Shown in pieces: positions 7,200 to 14,272 of a DNA stretch of 26,328 nt. How positions within the stretch are numbered: the stretch's first letter is position 1; each line of letters begins with the position of its first letter. Origin of the DNA: Candidatus Thorarchaeota archaeon MP11T_1 (GTDB lineage Archaea > Asgardarchaeota > Thorarchaeia > Thorarchaeales > Thorarchaeaceae); contig PJET01000039.1 in assembly GCA_002825515.1 (NCBI GenBank), forward strand, positions 1 through 26,328, written 5' to 3'. The position numbers and the translations under genes were made by a program. The notes below the pieces were generated by a model. The model was not told the origin of the DNA. It saw only the letters and a program-made list of their open reading frames with translations, and searched no databases.

Positions 7200-7601
7200 T
7201 CATATCTTCTTGAATACTTTTGCTAACGAGGGTCCTTTTACGTGCATATTGAACTCGTAGAAGTGACCAAAAGGTACTATATGGACATCAAACGCACGCT
7301 CTTGAAGTTTGGCAGATACATCTTCGATTAATGAATCAGCAAACTCAGAATCCGATTTACTGTCGTCAAGATGGGCAAACGAATGCAATGTTATTCTATT
7401 GCATTCAATCTTCTGCGCGAGCCACCGAATATTCTTCACCATCTTTCTGAGAACACCAGTCCTAGTCTCCTCATCCTCTTTTTCTGAGTGAATCCAAACA
7501 TGCAAAGACTCACCAATCTCTGTTCGATCTTCAGAATTGGACTCGTTTAGACTGTACCAGAAACTTTCCAAGTGAAGCATTAACAGACGCAATCTATTCA
7601 C
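7200..7601 (-). CDS. Stand-alone archaeal threonyl-tRNA synthetase editing domain
   Basis: 133 residues, starting at a GTG (7601) with GATGAG about 9 bases upstream. The whole protein resembles only the N-terminal editing domain of archaeal ThrRS (D-aminoacyl-tRNA deacylase fold). It opens with NRLRLLMLHLESFWY, keeps the HSFAHL strand (YPYAHL in typical ThrRS) and ends with a PFGHFYEFNMHVKGPSL segment matching the conserved PFG-aromatic-x3-N-x4-KG-x-PL region. No aminoacylation or anticodon-binding domain follows. In the intact enzyme this domain removes serine mischarged on tRNA-Thr; alone it could edit in trans or have another aminoacyl-ester substrate. It lies 14 bases after the membrane transferase stop, so the two are probably co-transcribed. 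Confidence 0.75.
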   Translation of the reverse strand: MNRLRLLMLHLESFWYSLNESNSEDRTEIGESLHVWIHSEKEDEETRTGVLRKMVKNIRWLAQKIECNRITLHSFAHLDDSKSDSEFADSLIEDVSAKLQERAFDVHIVPFGHFYEFNMHVKGPSLAKVFKKI

Positions 7602-7615
7602 CGTTGATAGCTCAT

Positions 7616-8515
7616 CTAAAATCGTTCACCATTTGAAGGGATTGTTGTTCCTTCCTCATCTTCTTCATCATTTTCTGCTATCTTCTCAATCTTCTCAAAG
7701 ATAACTGTAGGTCCTCCAATTGGTTGGTGCAGCTCTTCAGCCAAATAGGGAGGCCCTCTTGGAATAGCTTTACCATGAACCCATATTGTGTTTGAAGGGA
7801 TGATCTTATCCTTGGGAACAACAGAGTTTGCGCCCACGATTACATTATCACCAATATCAGCGCCTGGTAGAATTACAGCATTTGCACCAACTGTGACATT
7901 GTTGCCAAGCCGTACTGTCTTCAGGTAGAGTCGTCTACCTTCATACACATGACCACTCATAATGGCATCATAGCCAAAGAAGCAATTATCGCCAATAATT
8001 GTCCTTTCAGGGTTGAAGAGTCGTCCATTACCTACAATGGAGTTCTGGCCAATCTTTGCTCCAAAGGCTTGGTGACGTGGTTTAGTATCGAAGAATATGC
8101 TGAAGAATCCGGCAAAGTATGGATATAGGATATAGTAGACCTCAAAGTACTCATAGAGTAACCAAGCTTCCGATTCTGCTTCATAATAGCCATCCTCAAG
8201 GAATGGCATACCCTTCTGTGAAAGCTTAAAGAAAGCCATTAGAAAAGCGAGAAAAACCCCATAGCAAATTAGAGCAAGGGGAACAAAAAGCACTATCAAC
8301 CACCAATAATCTAGAGCAAATCCTGGAATCCATTGAGAGAAGTTTTCGATGACAAAATTGTGAATGAACGAGAAAGGCCAGATCGTGTCAAGGAAAGTGG
8401 TGAAATTCTGAACAACAATTGCGAAAAGAATGATTGCAGGAATAGCAGCTAAAGTAAGACTGAGTATTATGGAAATTATAAGATACATCGAGTAAGCTAT
8501 GGATCTGGCTTTCAT
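7616..8515 (-). CDS. Membrane-anchored hexapeptide-repeat transferase
   Basis: 299 residues. Two strongly hydrophobic stretches (about residues 6-35 and 68-98) anchor the N-terminus in the membrane. From about residue 150 there are hexapeptide repeats (IGQNSIVGNGRLF, IGDNCFFGYDAIM, LGNNVTVGANAVILPGADIGDNVIVGANSVV), then a proline-rich PRGPP segment and a very acidic tail (NDEEDEEG). Membrane-bound left-handed beta-helix domains of this type resemble the C-terminal parts of large carrier-linked synthetases and some sugar/lipid acyltransferases. Active-site residues are not clear enough to assign a substrate. ATG 8515 is the only sensible start. The TATA-like element near 8560-8571 appears to serve both this gene and the divergent flavoprotein. 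Confidence 0.75.
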   Translation of the reverse strand: MKARSIAYSMYLIISIILSLTLAAIPAIILFAIVVQNFTTFLDTIWPFSFIHNFVIENFSQWIPGFALDYWWLIVLFVPLALICYGVFLAFLMAFFKLSQKGMPFLEDGYYEAESEAWLLYEYFEVYYILYPYFAGFFSIFFDTKPRHQAFGAKIGQNSIVGNGRLFNPERTIIGDNCFFGYDAIMSGHVYEGRRLYLKTVRLGNNVTVGANAVILPGADIGDNVIVGANSVVPKDKIIPSNTIWVHGKAIPRGPPYLAEELHQPIGGPTVIFEKIEKIAENDEEDEEGTTIPSNGERF

Positions 8516-8559
8516 TATTTACCCTGCCAAAGGTTTTCAAGGGTTGTTGATTTTACTTT

Positions 8560-8571
8560 GTATTATAACTA
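8560..8571. promoter_or_regulatory. Near-symmetric TATA element between divergent genes
   Basis: Reads GTATTATAACT on the plus strand and AGTTATAATAC on the minus strand, so it can act as box A either way. Predicted starts are near 8535 leftward and 8595 rightward, both upstream of the chosen ATGs (8515 and 8651). Confidence 0.45.
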
Positions 8572-8650
8572 TATGGCTATGAAAAGACCACTCAGAAAGA
8601 GATATAGATACTTCATTGAGGTCTTGAGTAACGCTACGGAGCTTCTGAAT

Positions 8651-9880
8651 ATGACCTATGATGTGATTATCGCTGGGACTGGACCTGCAGGACTTATGAC
8701 TGCAGAGTGGACAGCCAAATACGGTCTCAAGACATTAGTCCTAGAGAAACGCAAGAGTGTTACACACTCGCTCATGGGTGAATTGGTCACTGATAAAGCC
8801 TTGAAATTCCTGCGAGTCAGATCAGACTCAGAGTACATAGGGAATAAGTACAGTTCAATCGTTGGAGAGAGTTTAGATACTGGAGCCAATATTGTCGTAG
8901 ATCGAAGTCTGCTTGGTAATTCATATCTTTTCGATGAGGACAAATGTCAGGAACTCATGCGAGATCGGGCACTCTCAGATGATGCAGAGTTCAGATATAA
9001 ATCACGAGTGAATTCGGTCATCAAAGAAAACAGTTCTGTAGTGGGCGTGAAGTACAACGAGACTGGCGAGGAACTTGGTAGCTTGACTGTTGGTGCTGAT
9101 GGTTCATTCAGTCGCATTTCAGAAACAGCGGGTTTCAAGCATCCAAAATGGTTACTCAGCTATGGGTATAGATTCAAGCTCACAAACTGTAAAGGTATAG
9201 ACCCTGATGTGGCATATTTCTTCGTTGGGAAAGATGTTGGTCTTGGATATCTCTGGTTGTATCCGAGATCTGAAACCGAAATCAATCTTGGAATAGGTCG
9301 TGTGCCCTCATCAAAAGCAAACTGGCAAGCACTCCCCCCGATGCAAGATGTCCTTCGAAAATACATGAAGACTCACCCTGAAACACAAAATGCAAAGATA
9401 GCGTCCGTGAACGGTGGTGTTGTTCCCTGCGCAGGCATCATTCCAAAATTCACTGATGCTGGAGTTGCGTTATGTGGTAACTCAGCAGGACAGGTATCAT
9501 CAATTGTTGGCGGCGGAGTCACGACTTGTTTTCATGCGGGTCAAGTCCTCGCTAAGCATGCAAAGCGTATGGCTGATTCAGGAGATTTCTCAAAGCAGAG
9601 CGTCAAGCAGTACGAAAAAGAGTACAGAAAGACCAAATTGGCCTCGAATATCAAAAATACTGGCAAGGGAATGTGGGCGGTTTCAAAATATTCAATGTTC
9701 AACGACCCAATAGCTGCTGCAGAAATCGTATTGAGTCACCTCGATGCTAGAACTTTGAACGAACTGATTCAGGGTCATGCAAGTGTAGGCACCCTGATGA
9801 CTCTTATGACAGACTTCTTACCAATGGTTGCGAAGATTGGAGTAGGATATCTTCGAGCAATGGCTGTGAGCGGTCTTTAA
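8651..9880 (+). CDS. Geranylgeranyl reductase-family FAD-dependent oxidoreductase
   Basis: 409 residues from ATG 8651, preceded by GGAG 9 bases upstream. The open frame begins at 8558, but that part overlaps the promoter and is not conserved-looking. A Rossmann motif VIIAGTGPAGLMTAEWTAKYGLK at the N-terminus binds FAD; a TVGADGS segment and a GVALCGNSAGQVSSIVGGGV segment correspond to the GDAAG...GGGI flavin motif, with Asn for the usual Asp. The LWLYPRSETEINLGIG stretch matches the substrate-cavity region of the family. Members saturate the geranylgeranyl chains of archaeal membrane lipids, or reduce related prenyl compounds such as quinones. The last 60 residues look helical. It is a single gene, followed by the GC-rich structured region. 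Confidence 0.88.
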   Translation: MTYDVIIAGTGPAGLMTAEWTAKYGLKTLVLEKRKSVTHSLMGELVTDKALKFLRVRSDSEYIGNKYSSIVGESLDTGANIVVDRSLLGNSYLFDEDKCQELMRDRALSDDAEFRYKSRVNSVIKENSSVVGVKYNETGEELGSLTVGADGSFSRISETAGFKHPKWLLSYGYRFKLTNCKGIDPDVAYFFVGKDVGLGYLWLYPRSETEINLGIGRVPSSKANWQALPPMQDVLRKYMKTHPETQNAKIASVNGGVVPCAGIIPKFTDAGVALCGNSAGQVSSIVGGGVTTCFHAGQVLAKHAKRMADSGDFSKQSVKQYEKEYRKTKLASNIKNTGKGMWAVSKYSMFNDPIAAAEIVLSHLDARTLNELIQGHASVGTLMTLMTDFLPMVAKIGVGYLRAMAVSGL

Positions 9881-9900
9881 AAAAAGTGAGAGAGAATCGC

Positions 9901-10034
9901 GGAGAGGAAGCAGGGGACACCCCCCCGCGCCACCCTGCTTCGTGGCCGATGGGTTCCACCGGCATGCCCTGTATCATGCCCGTTGTGGATTACCGTGAAG
10001 CATCCACCCGGAGTTAGCAGCGGACAGCTGCTAA
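9901..10034. ncRNA. GC-rich multi-hairpin segment, candidate structured RNA
   Basis: This 134-base stretch is much more GC-rich than its surroundings and has four consecutive inverted repeats: GAAGCAGGG/CCCTGCTTC (9907-9915 with 9933-9941), GGCATG/CATGCC (9961-9966 with 9975-9980), GTGGAT/ATCCAC (9985-9990 with 10002-10007) and TAGCAGC/GCTGCTA (10015-10021 with 10027-10033). A run of seven C's lies in the first loop. It has no long frame. I looked for SRP RNA, RNase P, tRNA and box C/D signatures and saw none that convinced me. It ends before the TATA box of the TrmB-like operon, so it is not that operon's leader. The strand is undetermined. Alternatives are a flavoprotein 3' element or a dispersed repeat. 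Confidence 0.45.
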
Positions 10035-10052
10035 TAAAATGTATAACTAAGT

Positions 10053-10065
10053 GCATATATATATC
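10053..10065 (+). promoter_or_regulatory. TATA box for the TrmB-like operon
   Basis: CATATATATAT at 10054-10064 is a good box A. Transcription would begin near 10088-10092, leaving a leader of about 55 bases before ATG 10145. Confidence 0.5.
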
Positions 10066-10114
10066 GTGTGGTTGTATACAGTCATAAAGTTAGTAAACCA
10101 ATGATTTTGACGGA

Positions 10115-10126
10115 CACTCATGAGTG
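10115..10126. promoter_or_regulatory. Perfect 12-base palindrome in the leader, possible operator
   Basis: CACTCATGAGTG is a perfect palindrome, just downstream of the predicted transcription start and 18 bases before the ATG. Its position suits repression or autoregulation by one of the three downstream winged-helix proteins. Chance occurrence cannot be excluded. Confidence 0.35.
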
Positions 10127-10144
10127 AGTAAAGAGGAATAGCGA

Positions 10145-11185
10145 ATGCCGAAAGATGATGCAATCACTAAAGCGCTTGAATTGTGTGGATTCATGATTGG
10201 TGACAAACAGGAGTCTAGGTCAATGAATCTACTAAGTGTCATTCTTAAAATTCAGACAGACCCACCAATTCCACTGAGATTTTCAGAGATCTATGACCAG
10301 TTGGCAATAGAGGACCCTAAAACTAGGCTGTCAAAAGCATGGGTCCATAGGGTCCTCAAATCTTTGGTAGAATCACAGCTTGTACGTTTGGAGAATCCAG
10401 GAGCTCACCGCAAGAGGTACATTGCAGATGTGAATACTGTGATGGCAGGTCTTGAGCAGTTGAAAAGCAACCGTATTCGTGAGCTCGAGTATCAAAAACA
10501 TGAGATCGATAATGTCCTTGAAGAGGTAAGGAATCTTGAATGTGGTGTCCTTGCACAAGATTTTGTCCATAAAATTACAGGGGCTCAACAAAAAATAAGC
10601 TCAAGAATTGTTCGAGGAGTTGATGAGCTTCACAGAGTGTTAAAATTCAACATGCTTGATGTAGCTAAGCGGGGAGATGTGATTAGAGCTACAGCTCTGT
10701 GGCTAGGTCCTTTCGTGGAAGGAGCAACGGAGCGAACAATGAAGTTCGTTGAAACCGCTGAAAGAGGAGTCGACGTGAGGTATTTGATATCAACTGAAGT
10801 ATTCAGGATTGAAGAGTTGGCTCCAGATGTTACTTTCAACATCGAAGAGGCAATGAAAGTGATACAATATATTGGTGAGCTCAGGAAAAGCGGAGTGAAG
10901 TTTGATGTTCGCATCTATCAAGGACCGAAGACATACAACCAAGTAAGTATCAACAATGAGAACATGGCGCTAATAATCGCTGAGGAGCCTGTTACTGCTA
11001 CTTGGATAACACGAGACTTCAATCCAGATCTAATTGATAATGCAGTTAAAGCCTTTGACAGAGATTGGAAAAGGTCGAAATCATTTTTTGAAATGACTCC
11101 AAAGGATTTACAATCATTCACTTCAGAGCCCGGAGAACTAATTAGTAAGATAACAAGTAGAAATGGAGAAGTAAAATCAAACTGA
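10145..11185 (+). CDS. TrmB-like winged-helix regulator, paralogue 1
   Basis: 346 residues. ATG 10145 has AGAGGAA 6-8 bases upstream. A winged helix-turn-helix occupies about residues 25-95 (IYDQLAIEDPKTRLSKAWVHRVLKSLVESQLVRLE), then a coiled coil (about 105-130). A mixed alpha/beta sensor-like domain (about 170-320) follows, containing GDVIRATALW and ending in ATWITRDFNPDLIDNAVKAFDRDW. The architecture (DNA reader, helical linker, phospholipase-D-like effector domain) resembles TrmB regulators, which sense sugars. The stop overlaps the ATG of paralogue 2 by one base, so translation is coupled. All three paralogues share the terminal N-P-x-L-I/V-D/N-x-A-I/V-x-x-F-D pattern. The signal is unknown. 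Confidence 0.68.
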   Translation: MPKDDAITKALELCGFMIGDKQESRSMNLLSVILKIQTDPPIPLRFSEIYDQLAIEDPKTRLSKAWVHRVLKSLVESQLVRLENPGAHRKRYIADVNTVMAGLEQLKSNRIRELEYQKHEIDNVLEEVRNLECGVLAQDFVHKITGAQQKISSRIVRGVDELHRVLKFNMLDVAKRGDVIRATALWLGPFVEGATERTMKFVETAERGVDVRYLISTEVFRIEELAPDVTFNIEEAMKVIQYIGELRKSGVKFDVRIYQGPKTYNQVSINNENMALIIAEEPVTATWITRDFNPDLIDNAVKAFDRDWKRSKSFFEMTPKDLQSFTSEPGELISKITSRNGEVKSN

Positions 11186-12111
11186 TGGGGGTATTGAGGG
11201 TGGGAACGGAGTTATTTTATGAGGAAATGCTTGGAGTAGTGGGTCTAGACACATCAAAAAAGGACATGGTGATTTTAGGAGCTCTTCTGAAAGCTCAAGG
11301 AGAACCTGCAGATTATATCGACTTTGAAACACTGCGAGAACAACTTGCCAAAGATGAAGGATCAAGACGGGGAAAAGACCCCCTAATTTATCGAAGTCTG
11401 TCTTGGCTTGAAAAAGAGGGATTTGTGAAGATTGACAGTAGTGGTCATAAACATGGTTACAACTCTAGTATTGCAATAATCGAACGAGCATTGGAGAGAA
11501 TTGTAAGTCAACATATTGTGACTATGCAAAAAAATCTGAAGCAGATTGACTCCAAAGTAAATGTTCTCTCAGAGATAAACTCAGAAGCTTTGGCATCCGG
11601 ATTAATAGACTTGGTAGCAGGAACAAGTAAGATTGAGAAACCAATCTTTGCACAAGGCATAGATAACATTCTGAACTTGCTAGATGATAAGGTGTATAAA
11701 GGTCTCAAGAAGGGGGATGTGGTTAGGATAAAACTTGAGTGGTTGTCTCAGGGAGATTATTTGAATGCAAGAAGAGTTTTGAATGCTGAGAAGCTACTCA
11801 AAAAAGGAGTAGAATTTCGAGCCCTGGATCACAATAGGGGTGAGAAGAAGCTTCGGAAAGATGTTCGAAGATCCATTATCAACTGGAGAAAAGAATTCGA
11901 TACGGTTGGATATAGGGTCTTCCCCAGGAAGGATGCGACCTATCAATTTGTATCTCGAAACACTGAAGGTATAGTGCTTGTGGTTTCCGAGAGCCCCCTA
12001 TCCGCTACATGGTTGCCAAAAGTCGTAAACCCAGAGTTAGTAGATAACGCTATTGAGAGTTTCGATAGTGATTATAATTTGGGAACTGACATCTTAGACT
12101 TTCAGGGGTGA
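11185..12111 (+). CDS. TrmB-like winged-helix regulator, paralogue 2
   Basis: 308 residues, starting at an ATG that overlaps the upstream stop by one base. Winged-helix region about residues 28-95 (FETLREQLAKDEGSRRGKDPLIYRSLSWLEKEGFVKI). A helical linker and a C-terminal sensor-like domain follow, with GDVVRIKLEWL matching GDVIRATALWL of paralogue 1 and ATWLPKVVNPELVDNAIESFDSDY matching its end. A basic loop (HNRGEKKLRKDVRRSI, about 210-230) is specific to this copy. It appears to be a diverged duplicate and may form a hetero-oligomer with its neighbours, which is inference. Its stop overlaps the GTG start of paralogue 3. Confidence 0.65.
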   Translation: MGVLRVGTELFYEEMLGVVGLDTSKKDMVILGALLKAQGEPADYIDFETLREQLAKDEGSRRGKDPLIYRSLSWLEKEGFVKIDSSGHKHGYNSSIAIIERALERIVSQHIVTMQKNLKQIDSKVNVLSEINSEALASGLIDLVAGTSKIEKPIFAQGIDNILNLLDDKVYKGLKKGDVVRIKLEWLSQGDYLNARRVLNAEKLLKKGVEFRALDHNRGEKKLRKDVRRSIINWRKEFDTVGYRVFPRKDATYQFVSRNTEGIVLVVSESPLSATWLPKVVNPELVDNAIESFDSDYNLGTDILDFQG

Positions 12112-13079
12112 GCAAGGTGAGTATTAAGAAGTACCAGAAGATTCTCGAATACCTTGGAGTTGATATATCCTCGAGCGAAATGCAAGTATTTCAAGCGGTT
12201 CTCATAGCTGCGGGGGGTACTAGCAGATATGTAAATTACAAGGAGATAGTGGATAAGCTAGAGGAAATAGCCAACAAAAGGTTCACAAAAGCCTACATCT
12301 ATCGACGGTTAAATGATTTGGAAGAACAAGGGTTCATTACAATCGACACAATACATACCCCCAGAACATATTCAATATCAGAATCAGGTGTCGCGAAAGC
12401 TCTTGAAGCAAAACGAAGGGAAAAACTCTCTGAGAGTCTTACAAAAAGACAGGATGTGACAACGAAACTCAATCGACTCAAATCAGTCAAGAGTCAAGAC
12501 CTCGCACTAGAGTTGCACAAACAATTGGTGGGAGGATATTCAATCGACAAATCACTGGTAATTGAAGGAATTGAAAATGTTAGAAGCACAATTATTCGAG
12601 AGTTTGCGGATGAAGCAAAAGAAGGTGACCGTATCAGAATTCTAGGTCATGCAAGCACTCTTGCAGAGGGTCTTGGTCCTGGGGGCATTACTGAGCTGAA
12701 GTTAATCCAGTCTGGTTTTAGAGGTGTGAAAGTCCAAGGTCTTCTAACTCCAGTTACGCAAGAAAATCTTGATGTAAATCTGATGGCAGGTCATTTGACT
12801 CCGATGGTGGAGGTCTTCGAGCAGGTGGCAAAAACAGGCAACATCCAACTGAAATTGACACGTGAGCCCATTAAGACATACAGAATAGTCTGTTTCAATG
12901 AAGACAAAATGCTTCTCTATCTCACACATGCAAAAGAATCAGATATTGCAGCCCTAATCCATCAGGAAGATAACCCGGGACTCATAAATGACGCAATCAA
13001 AACCTTTGACGAGCTATGGGAATCAAGTATCGATGTGCTTGACATAGTGAAACAAATATTGCGGAAGAACGCAGTCTAA
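12108..13079 (+). CDS. TrmB-like winged-helix regulator, paralogue 3
   Basis: 323 residues from GTG 12108, overlapping the previous stop; a second GTG at 12117 is possible. Winged-helix region about residues 20-95 (IVDKLEEIANKRFTKAYIYRRLNDLEEQGFITID), a long basic helical linker, then a sensor-like domain with GDRIRILGHAS and the conserved end NPGLINDAIKTFDELWESSIDVLD. This C-terminal domain carries a glycine-rich stretch (EGLGPGGI) absent from the other two, suggesting a different ligand site. Its end overlaps the opposing DHH gene by four bases, closing the operon. Confidence 0.65.
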   Translation: MSKVSIKKYQKILEYLGVDISSSEMQVFQAVLIAAGGTSRYVNYKEIVDKLEEIANKRFTKAYIYRRLNDLEEQGFITIDTIHTPRTYSISESGVAKALEAKRREKLSESLTKRQDVTTKLNRLKSVKSQDLALELHKQLVGGYSIDKSLVIEGIENVRSTIIREFADEAKEGDRIRILGHASTLAEGLGPGGITELKLIQSGFRGVKVQGLLTPVTQENLDVNLMAGHLTPMVEVFEQVAKTGNIQLKLTREPIKTYRIVCFNEDKMLLYLTHAKESDIAALIHQEDNPGLINDAIKTFDELWESSIDVLDIVKQILRKNAV

Positions 13080-14149
13080 GATTCAGATATCCACTCTTTG
13101 TTCTTTGATAGAGTCACAAAGATATCATCACACACTGCTTGAAAGTCTTCATAGAGCCCATACTCCCCACCTGCGGCATATGGATGTCCACCACCATTGA
13201 ACAATTTAGCTGCAGCATTACACAACACACCATCAGACCCCCTTCTGAATCCAAGCATCCCACCCTGGCTAAGTGAAAGTAAGAGGTCTGCAACTTTCAA
13301 CTCAGGGTCGATTGAAGTAAGAATCTCTGGGTCTGAAGCAAAAGTCCCCATGTCAGTGGAGGTGAGACCACTTGGAATCTCAACTACGCGAACGAGCTTT
13401 CCATGGATAATCTGATCACTATGACCAGCTAGAGCTTTCTTCATCTTCTTCGTCTTCTCTTTTCGATAATGATCAACACGTTGGTCAAGAAGCATGTCTT
13501 TGAATTTGCGAGCGTCTTTATCCCAGACACCATCCATCCCGTTCTCAGCTAGCTTCGTGAGAACTGGATATAGGGCATCAGTAACATCTTCCTTCTTGTC
13601 GATTGCTCCGAAACGAATAACACTAACTGCATCAGTGAGCGCAGTGGCTGCATCAATCTCTCTAAGATTGAAATCTGTATCATGTGCTATATTTGCCAAT
13701 TCTATGGAAATCTCATCACGTGGCATGAGTACTTTATGTGTAATCTCGGCTGCACAAAATTCGTGATTAACTTTCAGAACTGGATTATTTCCAAGCGAGA
13801 GAATCATCTTTATTGATCTATCAGACCAATGATGATGGTCTAACCAAACAACTCGGCAGCCTTGAGCTATTGCTCTTGTGAGTCCAGTTTCAACAACATT
13901 GATTATTGTATCATCCATTCCAAGGTCGGTAATAATGATTAGAGTGTCACGTTGTTTTCCAATGAAAGAAAACACCTGCTCAAATGAACCATAATCGGTA
14001 AGAATGACCTTGAATTCGAGATCCTTCGCTTTAGCATATCTCCACACAATAGCAGCTGAATTTAACCCATCCACGTCTTTATCGTGTGAAATGGAGAGGA
14101 GTGATGATATCCTCTTAGTCTTTTGCTCGCTTTCTCGTTCTTCAGGCAT
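13076..14149 (-). CDS. DHH-family phosphoesterase
   Basis: 357 residues. Motif I SHDKDVDG (Asp23, Asp25, Asp27), motif II TDLGMDD (about 74-80), the name-giving LDHHHWSD (Asp104, His105-107), a HDTDF motif (Asp157) and the DHHA1 element FNGGGHPYAAGG near residues 317-328 are all present. The active site is therefore complete for a Mn-dependent phosphoesterase. Archaeal relatives include RecJ-like nucleases, nanoRNases and cyclic-dinucleotide phosphodiesterases; sequence alone does not decide. It is transcribed opposite the TrmB-like trio and divergently from iorA. The minus-strand GATAAAATAG at 14181-14190 would place the transcript start close to the ATG at 14149. Confidence 0.88.
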   Translation of the reverse strand: MPEERESEQKTKRISSLLSISHDKDVDGLNSAAIVWRYAKAKDLEFKVILTDYGSFEQVFSFIGKQRDTLIIITDLGMDDTIINVVETGLTRAIAQGCRVVWLDHHHWSDRSIKMILSLGNNPVLKVNHEFCAAEITHKVLMPRDEISIELANIAHDTDFNLREIDAATALTDAVSVIRFGAIDKKEDVTDALYPVLTKLAENGMDGVWDKDARKFKDMLLDQRVDHYRKEKTKKMKKALAGHSDQIIHGKLVRVVEIPSGLTSTDMGTFASDPEILTSIDPELKVADLLLSLSQGGMLGFRRGSDGVLCNAAAKLFNGGGHPYAAGGEYGLYEDFQAVCDDIFVTLSKNKEWISES

Positions 14150-14180
14150 ATAGACTCATTCAAACGAATTGGAAGTGGGC

Positions 14181-14220
14181 CTATTTTATCTTCCCGTAAG
14201 GTATTCAGAGTAAAAATATG
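14181..14220. promoter_or_regulatory. Divergent promoter region between the DHH gene and iorA
   Basis: Two AT-rich TATA-like elements: GATAAAATAG on the minus strand (14181-14190), 32-41 bases before the DHH start, and TAAAAATATG on the plus strand (14211-14220), about 53 bases before the iorA ATG. Neither is a perfect box A. Confidence 0.35.
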
Positions 14221-14272
14221 AAGTCGAAAGTGTTTTGTGATGCTCAGAAGCTGATAATCTGCGAGGGATTGA

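Noticed and set aside
8558..8650. N-terminal extension of the geranylgeranyl reductase-like gene
   Set aside because: It overlaps the TATA element, and the conserved FAD-binding start with a ribosome-binding site is at 8651.
9901..10034. SRP RNA, RNase P RNA or box C/D RNA
   Set aside because: The characteristic SRP domain IV, RNase P GAGGAAAGUCC-type and RUGAUGA/CUGA elements were not found on either strand.
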